A DNA stretch of 45,079 nt. Origin: Chara braunii. Its lineage: Eukaryota > Streptophyta > Charophyceae > Charales > Characeae. Positions 1 to 10,209 of this stretch are shown piece by piece (positions within the stretch are counted from its first letter, which is position 1; each line of letters starts with the position of its first letter). The position numbers and the translations under genes are program-made. Location: NCBI GenBank assembly GCA_003427395.1, contig BFEA01000571.1, positions 573,562-618,640 of the forward strand. Direction: 5' to 3'. Under the pieces are notes generated by a model. That model searched no databases and had not been told where the DNA came from. It saw only the letters and a program-made list of their open reading frames with translations.

Positions 1-213
1 CCCTCTCTTTCCACAATTGCACTTCGTCGTCCCTTCCACCTTCGCCCGACATCACTGCATGTTAGCGCATCACCGAACTTTCCCGCACGTTAGCGCTCCG
101 TCGACGATCTGCGTCGGAATGCACGGAATAGCGCACACGCCAGCATCGGCAGGCAACAACACCCAAACGGCTAGCAGGCACAGACGTTGCAAACGACACG
201 ACCCCGCCCTCAC

Positions 214-235
214 GGGGGGGGGGGGGGGGGGGGGG
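214..235. repeat. G homopolymer (22 G)
   Basis: An uninterrupted run of 22 G residues follows a GC-rich segment. No gene is recognised in positions 1-700. The small open frames there are glycine or proline runs created by this homopolymer. Confidence 0.95.
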
Positions 236-712
236 AACGACATGCATCTTCCCCGTTTTTGGCGGCACATTCATTTTTTGTCTGCTGTTTAGGGACCCTT
301 CGACCTTTAGGCGCGTCACTGTACCAAACCCCGCGCACGAGAAACATAAAAAAGACAAAACACGCGAGTAGAGGCGCGGAAAAAAAAAGGGCCGCGGCAT
401 GACTGCCGGTTTCTGCTGGGCCCGCCCCCCCTCCTGTCCCAACCACTTTCCCAAGATTGGAGGCCGGGTCTTGCGGGAGCGGTACGCGAGACCCGCGATT
501 CACTTTAAGTGTATAGAGATAAAGTCTTGAAGTTATCAAATTGGTTGCTCAAGTAAGATAGGCTGGTGTAAGGTAGTATAGGCTATAACTTAGCAGTAGG
601 TTCAAAGAGGCTTGTGGTTATTCTAAGGCTCCAACCAGGGCACTCCGTTGCCACTTCCATAGTAGAAGGTAAGAGGGACAATAAAAAACTGAGAATGTCA
701 AGGTGGTAGAGG

Positions 713-770
713 ACTGGTGGTCCACCTTGCCGATAATAGGCAGGGAATCTTAAACCACCAGTACTTGGGT
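713..770. repeat. MITE-A half-sites, inverted pair
   Basis: The sequence actggtggt (713-721) faces ttaaaccaccagtac (750-764). The second is the standard end of the dispersed MITE-A family described at 4791-4932. The two ends are only about 30 bases apart, so this is either a very short element, two abutting elements or a deletion derivative. The sequence right of it (ttgggtcacacaaagg) resembles what follows other family ends (ttggctcagc at 43446, ttggcccata at 22700). Confidence 0.5.
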
Positions 771-948
771 CACACAAAGGCCGCGGCCAATGGGGGTCAC
801 CCAAGGGACCGCCCGCTCGGCCCTACAAGGGCGGGCACAGTGTTTTCCGGAGTGACAAACCCGAAAAGAAATATAACACAAACAAAAGAAAAACAACGAA
901 AAAAAAAACTTCGAAAAAAAAAATGTTTGTTTCCCTTAGTGGGCACAC

Positions 949-949
<1 letters not shown>

Positions 950-992
<43 letters not shown>

Positions 993-1049
993 GCGCGAGT
1001 TGCGCAGACCCTGGTGGTGAACGAGTGAACTTTTTTTTTTTTTTTTTTT
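950..1049. repeat. (GA)n microsatellite and T run
   Basis: A 40-base GA repeat (950-989) is followed by gtatgcgcgagttgcgcag and then a 19-base T run (1031-1049). The unique part next to the GA repeat resembles the edges of the hairpin elements at 2196-2300 and 3009-3100. Confidence 0.9.
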
Positions 1050-1172
1050 AATTGCTCCAATCTATTCGTGGGGAGCATCACGTGCTGGGAACCGGGCCTA
1101 GCGTCCCTTATAATAGGAATACATTGATGATTGACAATTAATGAAAATTTGGGATGATTGAGGATTATTTAG

Positions 1173-1795
1173 GATGATTTAGGATGTCAGAGTGGGTGAT
1201 TGAGGTCATGAAATAAAGCTAGATGATGACTAATCAGAAAGATTGTCTACTCAGCACTGAAATACTATCTTGTCCCTAATTTCATAAAAACTCGAATAAA
1301 ATACACATAACCAAAGGAATTGTGTGAAATATGTAAATTGATCTAATTGAGGCATTTTTTTTTGTACTTTTTTTTTTTTTTTTTTTTCGTGATTGTTCGC
1401 CAATTTCTTTGACTACGATACTCAAAATTTTTGGATTCATTTTTAAGATTGAGAACATTCTCAATTGACTATGAAAAACTTTTCGGCTTTTTCGAAGACT
1501 CATAGGAATCCTGTATCCATTCCAACCAACCAATCACAATTGAGCCCGTGATGTGCACCAATTAGGCCTCTTCCCGGTCTCACACCCCAATCTGGCTCGG
1601 TTACAGGGCAGTGCTACCCACCCCAACTCCAACCATTGTTGGCCAGATTGTAGTCATTAGTGAAGTTTGCAGATTGCCTTCCTCCCTCAGCAATCCCAGA
1701 CCTGTATACAAAGCCTCAAGCTCCTACACAAGCAGGTTACAGGGCACTGCCCCAGCGCCGACTAGCGTCGTTCTGGCGCCAACTCAACCTGGGCA
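1173..1795. repeat. 395-bp repeat, copy 1, with insertion
   Basis: First of two adjacent direct copies of a unit of about 395 bp, starting gatgatttaggatg and ending ctcaacctgg. Copy 2 is 1798-2192. The copies differ by scattered substitutions. Copy 1 is interrupted after position 1283 by 227 bases absent from copy 2. No protein family is recognised. The frames that stay open in both copies are rich in Pro, Ser and Thr and are probably incidental. Confidence 0.85.
1284..1510. mobile_element. 227-bp AT-rich insertion in 395-bp repeat
   Basis: Copy 2 reads straight through (ctaatttc then ttgtatcc), while copy 1 has 227 extra bases at that point. The insert is AT-rich, has T runs near 1368-1387 and contains a small palindrome (ttgagaatgttctcaa) near 1447-1462. 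No clear terminal inverted repeat or target duplication is seen. It could be a small non-autonomous insertion, or sequence lost from copy 2. Confidence 0.5.
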
Positions 1796-1797
1796 AG

Positions 1798-2192
1798 GAT
1801 GATTTAGGATGTTAGAGTGAGTGATTGAGGTCATGAAATAAAGCTAGATGATGACTAATCAGAAAGATTGTCTACTCAACACTGAAATACTATCTTGTCC
1901 CTAATTTCTTGTATCCATTCCAATCAACCAATCGCAATTGAGCCCGTGATGTGCACCAATCAGGCCTCTTCCTGGTCTCACACCCCAATCTGGCTCGGTT
2001 ACAAGGCAGCGCTACCCACCCTAACTCCAACCATCGTTGACCAGATTGTAGCCATTAGTCAAGTTTGCAGATTGCCTTCCTCCCTCGGCAATCCCAGACC
2101 TCTATACAAAGTTTCAAGCTCCTACACAAGCAGGTTACAGGGCACTGCCCCAGCTCCGGCTAGCGTCATTCTGGCGCCAACTCAACCTGGCC
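1798..2192. repeat. 395-bp repeat, copy 2, uninterrupted
   Basis: Direct repeat of 1173-1795 without the 227-bp insertion. It directly abuts copy 1 and ends where the hairpin element at 2195-2300 begins. Confidence 0.85.
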
Positions 2193-2194
2193 AT

Positions 2195-2290
2195 GTCTCT
2201 CTCACATGTGCAAAACGAGAATGAATCTTCGCAAGATCGTAGGTAGATTCATTCCCTTTTAACACTCTTTCAAACATTCATTCCCGTTTT

Positions 2291-2300
<10 letters not shown>
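2195..2300. mobile_element. Short hairpin element (MITE-B) at microsatellite edge
   Basis: The left arm at 2203-2227 (starts cacatgtgcaaaacgagaat) is the near-perfect inverse of 2276-2300 (cattcattcccgttttgcac then gtgtg). The two arms match at about 23 of 25 bases. A nested hairpin (gaatgaatct / agattcattc) lies inside. The right arm runs directly into the (GT)n tract. Related elements sit at 5291-5414, about 3009-3100 and about 44090-44160. Confidence 0.7.
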
Positions 2301-2496
<196 letters not shown>

Positions 2497-2539
2497 CTAT
2501 TGTCTTTTCTCTAATAGAGAAATACTTTTTTTCATAGGT

Positions 2540-2937
2540 TTCTGAAATTTATCCATAAAACTCTCTTTTCTTTTTTTATTATTTTAGTTTTTTTCTTTTA
2601 TATGATTTTCTTTTATTTGATTTTTTTTTTTTAGTTTTTTTATTATAGGATACATATTGTTTATATAATATATGTTTATATAATATTGTTTATAGATTTT
2701 TATATGATAAAATTATATTATTTGATAGTGAGATAATATTTTTCTTATTGTTATTAATATTAGTATGAAATTGATATAATATAATTTATGATATAAGATA
2801 ATTGTATATAGAAAAATGTATCTAAGATGACAAAACCAAAAAAGAAAGATCTATCAAGTATTCATATTGTAATAAATATATAAAATATAAAATATGAATA
2901 TATCAAATATGAATATGTCAATTATATATATATATAT

Positions 2938-2940
<3 letters not shown>
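2540..2940. other. Very AT-rich gene-free stretch
   Basis: Roughly 400 bases of A/T-dominated sequence with many TATATA and TTTTATT words, ending in a TA dinucleotide tract (about 2922-2940). No gene or RNA is visible. The composition contrasts sharply with the GC-rich flanks. Confidence 0.8.
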
Positions 2941-3012
<72 letters not shown>

Positions 3013-3100
3013 GCCCCTCGCGCGCCCTTACAAATGTTGCGCAATGAGAATGAATCTCCCTCCAAAACACGGGAATATTTTGTCTCTCTCTCTCTCCCCC
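2941..3100. repeat. (CT)n microsatellite and MITE-B-like segment
   Basis: A 68-base CT tract (2941-3008) is followed by gtgcgcccctcgcgcg and then by tgcgcaatgagaatgaatct. This matches the conserved core of the hairpin elements at 2203 and 5313. A second CT-rich stretch closes the segment at 3081-3100. Confidence 0.75.
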
Positions 3101-3320
3101 TCCCTCCACGCCATGAGAAAAGAGAGGTTTTTGATGATGTTCTTATGTGTTGTTGTTGTTGTTGTTTTTCATTTATTTATTTTTATTTTGTGGTTTTATT
3201 TTTTTCTCTTTTTTTTTTTCGTGTTTCCGTAAACTAAGTCCGGGCAGTGTCCTGCTGGTACCAGCGTTGGCACGACTCGGCGTACCAGTAGGCGGAGACT
3301 CGGACTCGATAGTTGAGCCA

Positions 3321-3347
3321 GGTACTGATGGTTTAGACCACCAGTGC
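3321..3347. repeat. MITE-A palindromic junction
   Basis: The sequence ggtactgatggttta meets gaccaccagtgcc, forming an imperfect palindrome around TTTAGA. It corresponds to two MITE-A ends placed tail to head, with a TTAA-like centre changed to TTTAGA. A T run (3350-3367) follows. Confidence 0.55.
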
Positions 3348-3743
3348 CTTTTTTTTTTTTTTTTTTTCCAAAGTCGTTCATATTATTACCAAGATCAATG
3401 GGGGCGAGGCTGGGGACCTCACAAATCTACCCGGAGTTATCCTGGCAGCAACAACCAGTTCAGCTTATGAGTGGAGCTCAATATAAAACTAGTCCCGCAT
3501 ACTTTCTCCACCTTATGGAAACCGGGTCCAGCGTCCCCAACTAGAAAACACACTTTCCAACTCGAACCTTTAAGCACAAAAAAAATATAGGAAGCTGACA
3601 AAAAAAACAACAACTTTTAAAGCTCATACAGCAGGTTGAGAGCCATTAGTGGCCCAGACGGACCTAAGATCGGTCCTACTTAATCACGTGTCAATCTGAC
3701 AACCATGGACAGATGGCCAAACGACCACCCTGGTCTATAGAAG

Positions 3744-4785
3744 CTAGTCTGTTGCCTCTTGCCCAAGTTTCTGGAACCACACGAAATTATTCTGATGCCA
3801 GTCTGCAGATATTATTCTTCTTATTGGTTGTTTGATCCGGCGCTGTTGTTGGATGCAGGCTGTATCCTCGCTCCTGAACACCATTGCGTTCCGGGCTGCC
3901 CAAATGGTCTCCATTATAACCCCTCTACAACAGAGGGCCACATATCCCCACTCCGAGTCATAGCACACCCCAGTAGCAAGGATGCCCGTAAGCATCCAGT
4001 TGTCTGACCACCAAAACTTTTCCCACGCTCTTGTCCCAGTGTTTGCTTCCACCATACCATCACCTCATCCACCAAGGGACAGCAAAGCCTGAGGTGGATC
4101 ATGTTCTCCCATCCCCAATTACACCGTAGACATTGCATTGAGATATCCATTCCCTTGTCTGACAACCACATAGCAGTAGCCGTGACCATCAATGATTGAA
4201 GCCACATTATGCCTGCGTGCTTCTGAACAGGGATCCCAGTGAGAGCCTTCCACCTGCTGAGTTTCCGCTCGAGCTACTGCGAAGGTTGCCCCTTTTTTCT
4301 TCAAGCAGTTCTGCAACAACTAGACGCCTACCTTCGGGCAATAATGGCAAAGCGGAGTTATGTCCTCCCTCCCTTCCTGGAGCTTCCAGCCCAACAATAG
4401 AGGTTCGACCCTGAACTGGTCGGCGTCCCGAAGCAGTGTGGCACTAAGGTTTTCCTTTTTGGTCGTCAGTCAAAGAACGCATGTTTCAATCATGGCCCTT
4501 GTATCTCTAATCCTGTAATGCTTGTCTTTAAGGATGAGCTTTCCTGAGGCAGCCATACTCGGAAGTTTCCACCGCTGAACCCGGACTCCTGAAGAGAGTT
4601 GTGGACCCAGAACCTGCACTACTCGGCCAGAGGAGTTGCAATCCCGAAGCCAAGTGCCTGCCGCATGCTCTACTACTGTTTGCAGCAAGTTAACCCACCT
4701 CCTAGGAATAGCCTCGATAAGCTCAGAGTAATGTTCGTTCACCTTGTGGAGGCGCAGAAGAATGCGTCTGATCTGAGCTGGTTGG
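3744..4785 (-). pseudogene. LINE (non-LTR retrotransposon) 3' remnant
   Basis: The minus-strand frames together resemble the end of a plant LINE ORF2: a linker after the reverse transcriptase (about 4785-4470), then a zinc-binding domain after the RT (zf-RVT type, about 4207-3960). The zinc domain shows C-x2-C (MQCLRC) followed by WENMIHLRLCCP, the usual C..C....H...C layout with a Trp/Glu/His core. Further downstream, about 3860, comes METIWAARNAMVF, matching the W-x-I-W-x-x-R-N signature near the C-terminus of plant LINEs. The reading frame shifts near 4040 and again near 4320, and no RT catalytic core (YADD) is present. It is therefore a 5'-truncated, frameshifted dead copy. Its 5' limit coincides with the MITE at 4791, whose end contributes the apparent first residues of the open frame. 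Confidence 0.75.
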
Positions 4786-4790
4786 TTCCA

Positions 4791-4932
4791 TACCACCAGT
4801 ACCTTTCCCATATGTCATCCGTGGGCAGTTTTGGAGGGCTGAAACGGAAAAAGGGCGGCCGACTTGAATTATAGACGGTGGCCCTTCCCTGCTTGGTCCC
4901 CGGAAAAATAGCTGGGAAAGGTACTGGTGGTA
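4791..4932. mobile_element. MITE-A element with perfect 20-bp TIRs
   Basis: This 142-bp element begins taccaccagtacctttccca (4791-4810) and ends with its exact reverse complement tgggaaaggtactggtggta (4913-4932). It has no coding capacity. It lies at the 5' edge of the LINE remnant. The right end is followed by a further ctggtggttc, a possible second partial end. It is the best-preserved member of a family whose ends recur about 15 times in the window, usually next to TTAA. Confidence 0.85.
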
Positions 4933-5290
4933 CTGGTGGTTCTTTTCTCTTTGTGCTTGCCTGTAGTTCCTCTCGTTTGTGTTTTCTCGCCTGGCCAGTG
5001 ACCGAAAGGCCACCCCGGTTTTTTTTTGGTTTGTTCAGCTCGTTCGTGTTTTTTCTGGTTTGTTCAGCTCTTCCAAGTGTTGTTGGGGTAAGGCCCACGA
5101 GCTCTAAGCTCGGTAATGGTCCCAGTCCCAGTACCTGTGTTCATTCCCGGTTGTTTGTGAGGAATTCCCGGCCTCATGTTCTCATGAAACCCATCCGAAT
5201 GTCGCCATTATCTTGTTTCGATGCGGCTTTCGGTTTGTCTTGTCTGGGCTCGATAATTGAGCTTTCGGTTTCTTGGGGTTCACGGGGCCT

Positions 5291-5414
5291 TGGGCGTCGC
5301 TGCACTACTCTCCAAATGCACAAAATGAGAACGAATCTTCTGTTAGAACATGGGAAGATACACCGCCATATTTTTTGTCTTTTGTACATGTGGAGCGTAG
5401 TGCAGCGAGGCCCC
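5291..5414. mobile_element. Short hairpin element (MITE-B)
   Basis: The left arm 5291-5325 (gggcgtcgctgcactactct then ccaaatgcacaaaa) matches the inverse of 5380-5414 at about 30 of 34 positions. The inner part carries tgagaacgaatcttc, the core shared with the elements at 2212 and 44110. It is about 124 bp with no coding capacity, and looks like a foldback or MITE-type element. Confidence 0.75.
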
Positions 5415-5644
5415 TTGACGGACCTCTCACCCAATGTGAAAAGAACGAAAGCACGCCGGGCTTGTGAATGAACACACCCGGTATTTCAAAAAAAATCGGT
5501 GACCGCGGTTATGGTTGTGTTCCGTGCCTTCCGGCTGTTTGTTGCCTGGCTGCCGATTCTCCGTGACAAGTCCCGGAAATCTCTTTTTCTTTCATAATAA
5601 ACTCTTTTGCTTGCCTTTATGGTTATCTGTTTGTTTCTTCGATA

Positions 5645-5735
5645 GGGGTGGTTGGATTTTGAGCTGAACTCGATTCGAACCCTTGACGTCTATAGATCAA
5701 CAGTCCAGAGGTAAGCAAACATTCAGCCACATGTG
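5645..5735 (-). repeat. tRNA-like unit, possible SINE head
   Basis: On the minus strand the segment contains gtggctgaatgtttg (A-box-like), ctctggactgttgatcta (anticodon-arm-like, GTT in the loop) and agggttcgaatcgag (B-box-like GGTTCGAATC). The anticodon stem pairs only partly and there is no clean acceptor stem. It is thus either a degenerate tRNA-Asn-like pseudogene or the head of a tRNA-derived SINE. The motif actgttga is shared with the SINE-like units at 21470 and 40801. Confidence 0.4.
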
Positions 5736-6257
5736 CTGAGTGGGCGGGGAAGCTGGGTGGGTGGCCCGTCGGAGTACCGTACCTTTCCCGTGGCAAGTAC
5801 CTTACCTTTCATGTGGCGAACGGCCGAAGCGAGATCTGACGGGTCGTTAAAATAAAAATTAACTGAAGACAGGATCCGTGCGATGCGGAATCTGGAACGT
5901 AGCCGGGCGACCGTCCGATCGGGCATGTGAAGTGAATCTTTTGGCGGGGTGGGAAATGCCCGAAAGCAAAAGACCGGAACGCGCCGGAAGTAGCCGTCGT
6001 GTGCAAGCTATCGTCTCGGCTGCGCTTATCGAAAGCTTGCTTGTCGTTCAACTACTCGGCGCGCTCCGCCTGGCTGTTACTCTACTGATCGTGGACGCGG
6101 ATTCGAAGACGCGGCAAGGAGGGAGCGGCTAGCAGACTGCCAAAGTGGTAGCTATCGTCGTCACAGCCGCCATAGCCGTAGGTAAATTTTCGTACCCCAT
6201 CTCCCAAACTCATCTGCTTCGCTCTGCTGTCTTGGAGACAGTGCTTTTCCCCTCTCC
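5736..6257. other. Gene-free stretch
   Basis: Moderately GC-rich unique sequence. Short open frames occur on both strands but none resembles a known protein, and I see no RNA gene. Confidence 0.5.
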
Positions 6258-6473
6258 CTGGTTGTCCATACCATCACTAGAACTCTCCGGCACCGAGGGA
6301 TCCCTCTCCCTGGTAGTCCATACCATCACTAGAACTCTCGGCCACCGAGCGGATGAATAAGGACACTGGTAGTCCATACCATCACTAGAACTCTCCGGCA
6401 CCGAGGGATCCCTCTCACTGGTAGTCCATACCATCACTAGAACTCTCGGCCACCGAGCGGATGAATAAGGACA
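6258..6473. repeat. Dimeric tandem repeat, 108-bp period x2
   Basis: Four related units start at 6258, 6310, 6366 and 6418. Units 1 and 3 share ctccggcaccgagggatccc, and units 2 and 4 share ctcggccaccgagcggatga. This gives a higher-order dimer (52 + 56 bp) present twice. Each unit begins ctggtagtccataccatcac, which contains the short palindrome tggtagtccatacca. Confidence 0.9.
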
Positions 6474-6479
6474 ATCAGT

Positions 6480-9400
6480 CGGAAATGTTCCAGTGCGAGT
6501 GTGCCTTGATTCCCCTCTCTTCTCCGAGGTGCATTGCTGCTTGTTCCCTGCATTCGATCGATGCTTCTCGTCGGCGTCGGCCTTTCTTGGCAATGATCAG
6601 GCGCGATGAGAAAGATTGTTTGACGTGTGTGGAATGTGTGTTTTCTTCCCCCTGTTGTTTACCCTGTTGTTTAGAGTCTCTGGACTTGGTGATGCTGATG
6701 GTGGGTCGTCTACTGTATAAGATATGTCCCAACTAATTACAGTAATGCACTCATGTACCATGATGCAGTAAGTTAAACCGCAATTGCCTGGAACTTGGGC
6801 GAGATTCTGTTTTGCTACTGGTGGAGTGACCAAGTGAAGTAGCAAAGCTCGCGTGTAAGAAAGTGAAGAGTCGTTGTATGTGGTCGTTTCTCACACGAAC
6901 GATAGAGTGTAAGAAAGTGAAGAATTGTCGTATATGGTTGTTTCTCAGACTAACGACAGAGCGATGTGAAGACCATTTCTGACTAACGACAGAGAGATGT
7001 CAAAACCGTCTCTGCTTCCGGACTGTGGCTCTGTAGATGAGCAGCGAGCGGAACTTATCCGATTGAGGTCGCTGGAACTAGTTCGATTTGGGTCGCCTTT
7101 ATTCTTAACCTATGAACGACTGGCTTTTTCTGAGATATGCGACGTAACATCCCATCTCACCCCGTGTCGTCCGCCGCGTCTCTGTAGACGAGAGCGGAAC
7201 TAATTCGATTGACGTCGCCTTTATTCTAATCTATGAACGTCTGGTTGTTTCTGAGTATATGTGACAAAGTATCCGGTCTCACCACGTGTTGTGCGCCCGT
7301 TCTCTGTTTCGGAAGCAATCCTGCAACGAACACGTAAGCACTAATGCGCGCACTCCCGCCTGTTGTGTACTTGGCATTCCTTGCTCACTGACTCTCCTGA
7401 TCCCTCGCTCATGGAGTCCATTCTCCCGTTCCATTTTCTTTCGATCTCACATGGGGATGGAAGATGCAGAGATTACGTTTCCCCCCCCCCCTTCGAATGT
7501 GCTCATGATGGCAATCCTGTGTTGAAAGTATGATGATGAAGGCTTTGACGGCTGTTTCTCAGTCCGACTGAGAGAAAGGTGCGGCGCAGGCGACAAGAGA
7601 GGGCGAGAGGGTGACGGAGCAAGAAGAGGCGCAGTTGGCGTTCGTCGGCTAAAGATGTTGGATGCGAGGTCGAGTGTGTGGCGGCGAGGGAATGCGCTAA
7701 TCTGTAGAAAAAGGAGGGTGGGCGTGGGGATTGCAAAGCTTGGGGTGGTAAATGGATCGGGATGCCGTAATATGGAGTGTGATGCGAGTGTTGTTTTTTG
7801 GGGGGGAAGGGGGGGGAGGAGGGGAGGGAAGAGAGGAAAAGTCTGTCGACTAGAAACTCCAGATATGAGCGAAAAAGGAGGAAGCTCCGAAGAAATACGA
7901 ACGAGGAAGAGGAAAGATAATGGGGTTTTCCTCCAATTTGCTCGACGTGACCGGCTGGTGGGGTTTTCCTCTACTTTGCTTGACTTGTGCGGGTCGAAGT
8001 GAGTATGGAAGTAATCGGAGCAAGAAGGACAAAGAGACTGTGCGGAGGTTCGCGATGGTCGTAGGTGTATTGTGATGGTAAACTATGATGGTAAGGAGAC
8101 GAGTGAGCGCAGGTGAAATTCTGCGAGCATGAGCCATGAACGAAGGTTTTGGTTCGGGGTTTTGAAGGAGACACCGTTTTTTGCGTTGTCGTAATCAGGA
8201 TGGGGGCAAGAAGTGCTGCGCTGCGTAAGTTTTGTGCGATCAGCAGTGATTTTGCCGAACGCGATTTTTTGAGGTAAGATGTCTTCTATTGGGCATGTCA
8301 ATGAGAAGGTTCCCCGTCTCGAGTATGTCAAACATGTTTCAACGGTGTGGAGCGTCTTCTTATCACATCAGCGAATGTGTCGCCGCCGAGGAAGGTCGAT
8401 AACGAGTTCCCCAACGGTTTGATTGCCTCGACTCCCAGTTGAGTTGGCACCTTAGGTTGATTGTCGATGAACACTTGTGGATTTCGTCTGTTTGGATATG
8501 ATGTTGAGCGGTCCAGCTGTACAACTCAGTCCGTTCCGTTAATCGATGGTCTGTCACGCGTAATACGATGGAGGCATGACGACGTTCTCCTGCGGAGTAG
8601 GGTAGTTTGTGGATGTTTGCCCGGTGGAGCAGGCGGGTGCCTTGCTCTTCCGAGCAGATGGGTGTTTGGTCTTTCGAGCTTGTGTGCTTCGACCAGTTTC
8701 AACACGGTTTACCTTAATGAATGTTTATGTTCTGAATATCCGTGTATGTTATTTTTTTCGCTCGGACTTGTTCATACGTCCTCAGAAAACAGTTCCAAAG
8801 GCGATTCGCTTTATTTTTGGGAGAATGGTATGTGACTAGGAGGCTGGTATGACACCGCTTTTGGGAGAGTATTATGTGACTAGGAGGCGGGTATGACACC
8901 TCTTTTGGGATAGTATTTGTGACCAGAATCGGGTATGACACCTGGCAGCCCGACGCACCTAGACTCGGTGTTAGTCGCTGATTGAATAGGCTATAGGGTA
9001 ATTATTTTTTGTCGCTGTGCGCGCGGAACGAAAGACCCCGGTGTCCACGACTGAATAACCGACGCGGGAGGAGAGGAGGAGCATCTATCCGGAGATGACG
9101 AACCTAGGCCCTCGCCTGTTCCTAGGCGCGATGAGGCGGCAACGCACTTGGTCGTTGTTGGCAGCGGCTCTCGGTGGCGGTCGCATTGGTCCTCGATTTA
9201 CGATGAATGAGGCGTCTTTATTCATTTAGCTGGAGATCGATCCTTTGTGTTCTCGTGTCTCTCTTCTTGGGTGGACAGCTCTGTCCAGACTCGTGTGTTT
9301 GCGCGGGTTGTCGTGACATTATTACTGTATGTATCGTTCAAATTTCCATACGTCCGCGGCTTTTTAGTGTGTACTAACTGAGCATGCATGGTCGTACAGT

Positions 9401-9900
9401 AAGTAATCGTTACTGTCGGTATCTTCGGAACGATTCATAACACAGTCAATCGTTGAAGATGGAGGTGTCAAGGGAGGTGTCAGGAGTTGGATGGGTTACG
9501 TAGGATGTGTTGGCAGATATGAAGATGTTATATCCATCAGAGGAGCTGAGCGGCGGCGGGTATGCAGGATGTGTTTGATGATATGACGACGATTATCGGG
9601 ACGTGAGGGGCGGGGCGGGTTTTCGCATCGATCCGCGTGTGGTGTTGATTGCCGGTGGGGACTCCTGTCGTGTTTCTTCCTGAGGATGATTACCTTATCC
9701 TTCAGGGTCAGTGGGGATTCGCTTGAAGCTGAAGGTCTTGGAGTCGAGGGGTTTTGATGCTGAGACTCTGCTGGTGCCGCGTCTGTGGCTCTTGGGCAGT
9801 TGGACGCGTGTACCAATCGCAGGCACTCTGAACGGTAACGAATGCGCTCAAAGTTTTACTTAGTTTTTCGAGCAAAATGCGTAGTTCAGGCATGCGGAGG
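6480..9900. other. Long gene-free stretch
   Basis: No recognisable protein domain, tRNA or rRNA. Local features are short direct repeats at 6855-6985 (gtaagaaagtgaag, actaacgacagag), diverged repeats around 7060-7270 (gaactaRttcgatt...cgcctttattct) and 8805-8945 (gggtatgacacc spacing), a C run at 7481-7490 and a G-rich tract at 7800-7835. Confidence 0.5.
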
Positions 9901-9906
9901 ACCTCA

Positions 9907-10207
9907 GCGAGGATAAGCGTGGATAGCGAGGACCGAAGCGTGTATAGGGAGGAGGGATCTAAGCGTGTATAGCGAGGACCTAAGCGTGTATAGCGAGGAC
10001 CTAAACGTGTATAGTGAGGACCTGTGCGTGTATAGTGAGGACCTGTGCGTGTATAACGAGGACTTGTGCGTGTATAGTGAGGACCTGTGCGTTTATAGTG
10101 AGGACCTGTTCGTTTATAGTGAGGACTGTGCGTGTATAGCGAGGACGTAAGCGTGTATAGCAAGGACCTAAGCGTGTATAGCGAGGGCCTAAGCGTGTAT
10201 AGTGAGC
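9907..10207. repeat. 21-bp minisatellite, about 14 units
   Basis: Tandem units of cgtgtatagygaggacctra (21-bp period). The period is a multiple of three, so the plus strand stays open and reads a seven-residue VYSEDLS/C repeat, and the minus strand also reads an open repeat. Unit variants (gtgcg versus aagcg) are grouped in blocks, as expected from local expansion. No flanking domain suggests a real protein. Confidence 0.93.
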
Positions 10208-10209
10208 GA

